Assembly (NCBI GenBank): GCA_030427485.1
Contig: JAUICG010000014.1
Coordinates: 1 to 64,000 of the forward strand
Length of the DNA: 64,000 nucleotides
Direction: 5' to 3'
DNA from: Gammaproteobacteria bacterium
Lineage (GTDB): Bacteria; Pseudomonadota; Gammaproteobacteria; Pseudomonadales; Halieaceae
Below the pieces are notes generated by a model that saw nothing but the letters and a program-made list of their open reading frames with translations, did no database searches and had not been told where the DNA came from. The position numbers and the translations under genes were made by a program. This document shows, piece after piece, positions 61,295 to 64,000 of the stretch. Numbering within the stretch: position 1 is the stretch's first letter; each line of letters opens with the position of its first letter.

Positions 61295-61923
61295 GAAGCG
61301 AGTCGCAGGCGGATTTTCGCCGCCGGCTCAGTGAGATTGTCCGACGTGAACAGCGGTTTTGCCGGCTCCGAGCGACCCGGTACGTTGCGCACCTGCTCCC
61401 ACATATGTTCCCGGTGTAGCAATTGCCCGGCGGCATATTGCACCAACTGCTCCATGCGGGTGGCAAACTCATCCCCCAGCAAATGGTGCACAATGGTATT
61501 GGCTTCGGTCATGTCCAGTGGGAGCAGCGGACGACCGAGATGCCGTATATGGTGATCGTTGACCTCCTCCAGCAGGCGCAGGGCGAGGAAGGACTCGTCC
61601 AGCAGCGCCTCCAGGCCGCCATCCTGCGGCAAATCATCCGGCGGTTGCAGAAAGTAGTCCTCCGCGAGGTACAGGAAGGGGGCGGCGTACTCAAAGAAGC
61701 CCAGCCGTTTACTGACAGCCGTCACCAGGCGCAAACAACTCGGTACGCTTTTCACGTAGCCGCTGATGAAGGCCATCAACGCGGCCACCGGCTCCTGCTC
61801 CGGCAGCACCAGCTTGAGCTGCAGATGCGGCAACTGCCGCTCTATGCGCGAACGCAACTGGTGGGTCTCTTCTTCATGGCGAAGGGCGGCGCGGATAGTT
61901 TCCCTGATTTCACGTGAGACCAT
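61291..61923 (-). CDS. Conserved hypothetical protein
   Basis: 210 residues from MVSREIRETIRAALRHEEETHQLRSR; 45 codons upstream are open but unlike the rest. Largely helical and acidic, with no signal peptide or membrane helix; the middle (SVPSCLRLVTAVSKRLGFFEYAAPFLYLAEDYFL and LLDESFLALRLLEEVNDH) suggests an all-helical bundle. I do not recognise the family. It faces away from the cox operon, with its stop codon overlapping that of the yheV-like gene. Confidence 0.7.
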   Translation of the reverse strand: MVSREIRETIRAALRHEEETHQLRSRIERQLPHLQLKLVLPEQEPVAALMAFISGYVKSVPSCLRLVTAVSKRLGFFEYAAPFLYLAEDYFLQPPDDLPQDGGLEALLDESFLALRLLEEVNDHHIRHLGRPLLPLDMTEANTIVHHLLGDEFATRMEQLVQYAAGQLLHREHMWEQVRNVPGRSEPAKPLFTSDNLTEPAAKIRLRLAS

Positions 61924-62327
61924 AATCAACCTGAGCCCAAGCGATGCGTGGTTGAAAGCGTTCCTAAAGGCTAGTACATCTGTGCCAATTAGCCAGAAGC
62001 CTCTCGACCCGGGCTCGGGGGTGCAGGCGTTGACATAATGGCAAACACCTGTCCACACAAATATTACCGGCCTCGCCGCCTGCCTGAACTAAGTAGGATT
62101 TGTGCGCCATATCCGATATAATCCGCGCGTTTTTGTGGCCATGGCCTGGGCTGTCGTCATCAAACAACACATATTAATCGGTAAGATTCCGCAGAGAGTG
62201 TGTCCGGGTTGGCTGCCTTACGGCAGCTTATATGCCCGGAAACTGCAGTTTTCGCAGGCCGTGGGGTTACCGGCGCAACACATTGCCGATTAGGGAACTA
62301 CAGATTTTATTCATGGAGACACGGGAA
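61924..62327. other. Upstream region of the cox operon
   Basis: About 400 bp between the divergent hypothetical gene and coxB. It has a TATAAT -10 near 62117 but no recognised operator. The long spacing suggests more regulation than a simple promoter. Confidence 0.4.
62117..62122 (+). promoter_or_regulatory. -10 element upstream of coxB
   Basis: A perfect TATAAT about 205 bp before coxB. The best -35 at correct spacing is poor, so an activator may be needed. Confidence 0.35.
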
Positions 62328-63473
62328 ATGGTTTTTAAAGCGAAGCGGCTGGGTATGCTCGCGCTTGGTCCTGTGCTGTTGCTGATGAGCGTGTTCGCCA
62401 TGGCAGCCGGCGGCGAGGTCAGCGAGGTCAATATGTCACCCGGGGTTACCGAGGTGGGCCAGAAAATTTATGACCTGCACATGATAATCCTCGGCATCTC
62501 TACCCTGATAGGTATTGTCGTGTTCGGGGTGATGTTCTATTCCATCTATTACCACCGCAAGTCGCGCGGCGTTACTCCCGCAACCTTTCATGAAAGCACC
62601 AAGGTGGAAATTGCCTGGACCGTGGTGCCGTTCTTTATCCTGCTTGGCATGGCAGTGCCCGCAACCACCACCCTGCTGGAAATCTACGACAACGACAACG
62701 CTGAACTGGACGTGGTCGTCACGGGTTACCAGTGGAAGTGGAAGTATGAATACCTCAATGAAAACGGCGAAAATGTGAGTTTTTTCAGTAACTTGCGCAC
62801 GCCGCAAACAGAGATTGACAACAGCGAGGCCAAGGGCGAGCACTACCTGCTGGAGGTGGATGAGCCCCTGGTGCTTCCCGTCGATACCAAGGTGCGTTTC
62901 CTGGTAACGGCCAATGACGTGATTCACTCCTGGTGGGTGCCGGAGCTCGCGGTGAAGCGGGATGCCATTCCGGGCTTTATCAACGAAGTGTGGACACACG
63001 CTACCGAGGAGGGCGTGTACCGCGGCCAGTGCGCCGAACTGTGTGGCAGAAACCACGGCTTTATGCCCATTGTGGTCAACGTGGTGAGCAAGGACGAGTA
63101 CGGCCAGTGGCTGTCTGCGAAGCAGCAGGAGGCGGCGGAGATCAAGGAATTGATGGCGCAGACGTTTACACTGGATGAGTTGATGGCGCGCGGCAAGGCC
63201 GTCTACGATACGAATTGCCTGGCCTGCCACGGCGTCAATGGTGAAGGCGGGGTCGGTGTGGCGATCGCCGGAAGTGCCGTTGCCACGGGCGATCTCGGAC
63301 AACACCTGGATATTGGTATAAACGGCGTGCCGGGCACGGCGATGCAGGCCTTTGGTGGGCAGTTGAACGACGTTGATATGGCGGCAGTGATCACCTATCA
63401 GCGCAACGCATTTGGCAACAATATGGGCGACACTATTCAGCCCATTGATGTCTACAACCACAAAAAAGGCTAA
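62328..63473 (+). CDS. coxB: Cytochrome c oxidase subunit II with C-terminal cytochrome c domain
   Basis: 381 residues. The ATG giving MVFKAKRLGMLALGPVLLL is preferred: a GGAG site lies 8 bp upstream, unlike the ATG five codons earlier. A signal peptide is followed by two membrane helices (about 48-75 and 97-115), a cupredoxin domain with the CuA ligands in HSWWVPELAVKRDAIPG and CAELCGRNHGFM, and a C-terminal cytochrome c domain with the haem motif CLACH (about 297-301). That makes it a caa3-type subunit. coxA follows by 15 bp with a GGAGGAG site. Confidence 0.95.
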   Translation: MVFKAKRLGMLALGPVLLLMSVFAMAAGGEVSEVNMSPGVTEVGQKIYDLHMIILGISTLIGIVVFGVMFYSIYYHRKSRGVTPATFHESTKVEIAWTVVPFFILLGMAVPATTTLLEIYDNDNAELDVVVTGYQWKWKYEYLNENGENVSFFSNLRTPQTEIDNSEAKGEHYLLEVDEPLVLPVDTKVRFLVTANDVIHSWWVPELAVKRDAIPGFINEVWTHATEEGVYRGQCAELCGRNHGFMPIVVNVVSKDEYGQWLSAKQQEAAEIKELMAQTFTLDELMARGKAVYDTNCLACHGVNGEGGVGVAIAGSAVATGDLGQHLDIGINGVPGTAMQAFGGQLNDVDMAAVITYQRNAFGNNMGDTIQPIDVYNHKKG

Positions 63474-63488
63474 TTGGAGGAGTTAACG

Positions 63489-64000
63489 ATGGGCGATCAT
63501 CATCACGGTCCTGCCAAGGGCCTCGGACGCTGGCTGTTTACCACGAACCACAAGGACATCGGTACGATGTACCTGTGGTTTTCATTCTGCATGTTTATCC
63601 TCGGCGGCACCTTCGCGATGATAATCCGGGCCGAGTTGTTCCAGCCCGGCATGCAACTGGTTGACCCCGAGTTCTTTAACCAGATGACGACACTGCATGG
63701 CCTCGTCATGGTATTCGGCGCGATCATGCCCTCCTTCGTCGGCCTGGCCAACTGGATGATCCCGATGATGATCGGGGCTCCGGACATGGCGCTGCCGCGC
63801 ATGAACAACTGGAGCTTCTGGATACTGCCGCCGACGTTCCTGCTGTTGGCATCCACACTGTTCATGGAAGGCGGCGCGCCGCAGGCGGGCTGGACATTCT
63901 ACGCTCCTCTGTCGACAACCTACGCCGGCCCTTCCGTAACCTATTTCATCTTCTGTATCCACGTGCTGGGTCTGTCATCGATTATGGGCTCGATCAATAT
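63489..64000 (+). CDS. coxA: Cytochrome c oxidase subunit I (partial at window end)
   Basis: The first 170 residues of subunit I, truncated by the window edge. GRWLFTTNHKDIGTMYLWFSF is the universal opening, and MTTLHGLVMVFGAIMPSFVG contains the low-spin haem a His ligand. Subunit I reduces oxygen to water and pumps protons. A GGAGGAG site lies 6 bp before the ATG. Confidence 0.95.
   Translation, partial: MGDHHHGPAKGLGRWLFTTNHKDIGTMYLWFSFCMFILGGTFAMIIRAELFQPGMQLVDPEFFNQMTTLHGLVMVFGAIMPSFVGLANWMIPMMIGAPDMALPRMNNWSFWILPPTFLLLASTLFMEGGAPQAGWTFYAPLSTTYAGPSVTYFIFCIHVLGLSSIMGSIN

Noticed and set aside
61905..61920. A parS-like sequence (TGATTTCACGTGAGAC)
   Set aside because: Three mismatches from TGTTTCACGTGAAACA, and it differs from the exact palindrome found twice in recF; likely chance.

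Overview
This 64 kb window is the replication-origin region of a gammaproteobacterial chromosome. It carries the conserved block glmS-glmU-atpCDGAHFEBI, parB-parA-rsmG-mnmG, mnmE-yidC-yidD-rnpA-rpmH, dnaA-dnaN-recF-gyrB, then glyS-glyQ, trkH-trkA-rsmB-fmt-def, a LysM gene, dprA, tsaC, hemF-aroE and finally coxB-coxA. This order closely resembles the origin region of Pseudomonas and its relatives. The GC-rich compact coding, the TRAP transporter, the membrane pyrophosphatase and a proton-type ATP synthase c subunit would suit a free-living, probably marine, aerobic heterotroph (perhaps of the Cellvibrionales/Halieaceae kind; this is inference from gene content only). No tRNA, rRNA, IS element, prophage, CRISPR array or defence island was seen.

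Layout. 1-9.8 kb is the accessory left arm: the end of ubiA, a FemAB-like acyltransferase, yaaA, a split TRAP transporter (permeases on +, binding protein on -, an acyl-CoA thioesterase between them), uvrD, a SPOR-domain protein and a small exported protein. 9.8-20.7 kb (- strand) holds sirB2, glmS, glmU and the nine-gene ATP synthase operon, each operon with a good sigma70 promoter. 21.0-26.6 kb holds an inserted SGNH-hydrolase gene and the partition/rRNA and tRNA modification operon (mnmG, rsmG, parA, parB). 26.7-31.1 kb is a four-gene insertion between mnmG and mnmE: a lipase-like hydrolase, a potassium-dependent-type membrane pyrophosphatase, an NTF2-like protein and a luciferase-like oxidoreductase. 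31.1-31.6 kb is an AT-rich convergent gap with DnaA-box-like sites. 31.6-35.5 kb (- strand) is mnmE to rpmH; 35.5-36.0 kb is the probable oriC; 36.0-42.4 kb (+ strand) is dnaA, dnaN, recF and gyrB, with two perfect parS palindromes inside recF. 42.4-55 kb is mostly - strand (acyltransferase, rmuC, glyS/glyQ, trkH/trkA, rsmB, fmt, def) with djlA on +. 55.3-60.3 kb (+) is LysM, dprA, purE, tsaC, hemF, aroE. 60.3-64 kb has a gamma carbonic anhydrase homologue, a YheV zinc-ribbon protein, an unidentified protein and the start of the cytochrome c oxidase operon.

How it works together. DnaA initiates at the rpmH-dnaA gap, where a consensus DnaA box overlaps a plausible dnaA promoter, suggesting autoregulation. 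ParB can load at the two parS sites in recF, about 3-4 kb from that gap, and ParA then moves the origin. The ATP synthase, pyrophosphatase and cox genes all act on the membrane ion gradient. mnmG and mnmE together modify tRNA wobble uridine although four genes separate them here.

Most of the window is ordinary core genome. The points most worth a second look are the parS pair in recF, the second DnaA-box cluster at 31.2-31.6 kb (the place where enterobacterial oriC sits relative to mnmG), the hppA-NTF2-LLM insertion, the split TRAP system and the DprA that lacks its N-terminal domain.
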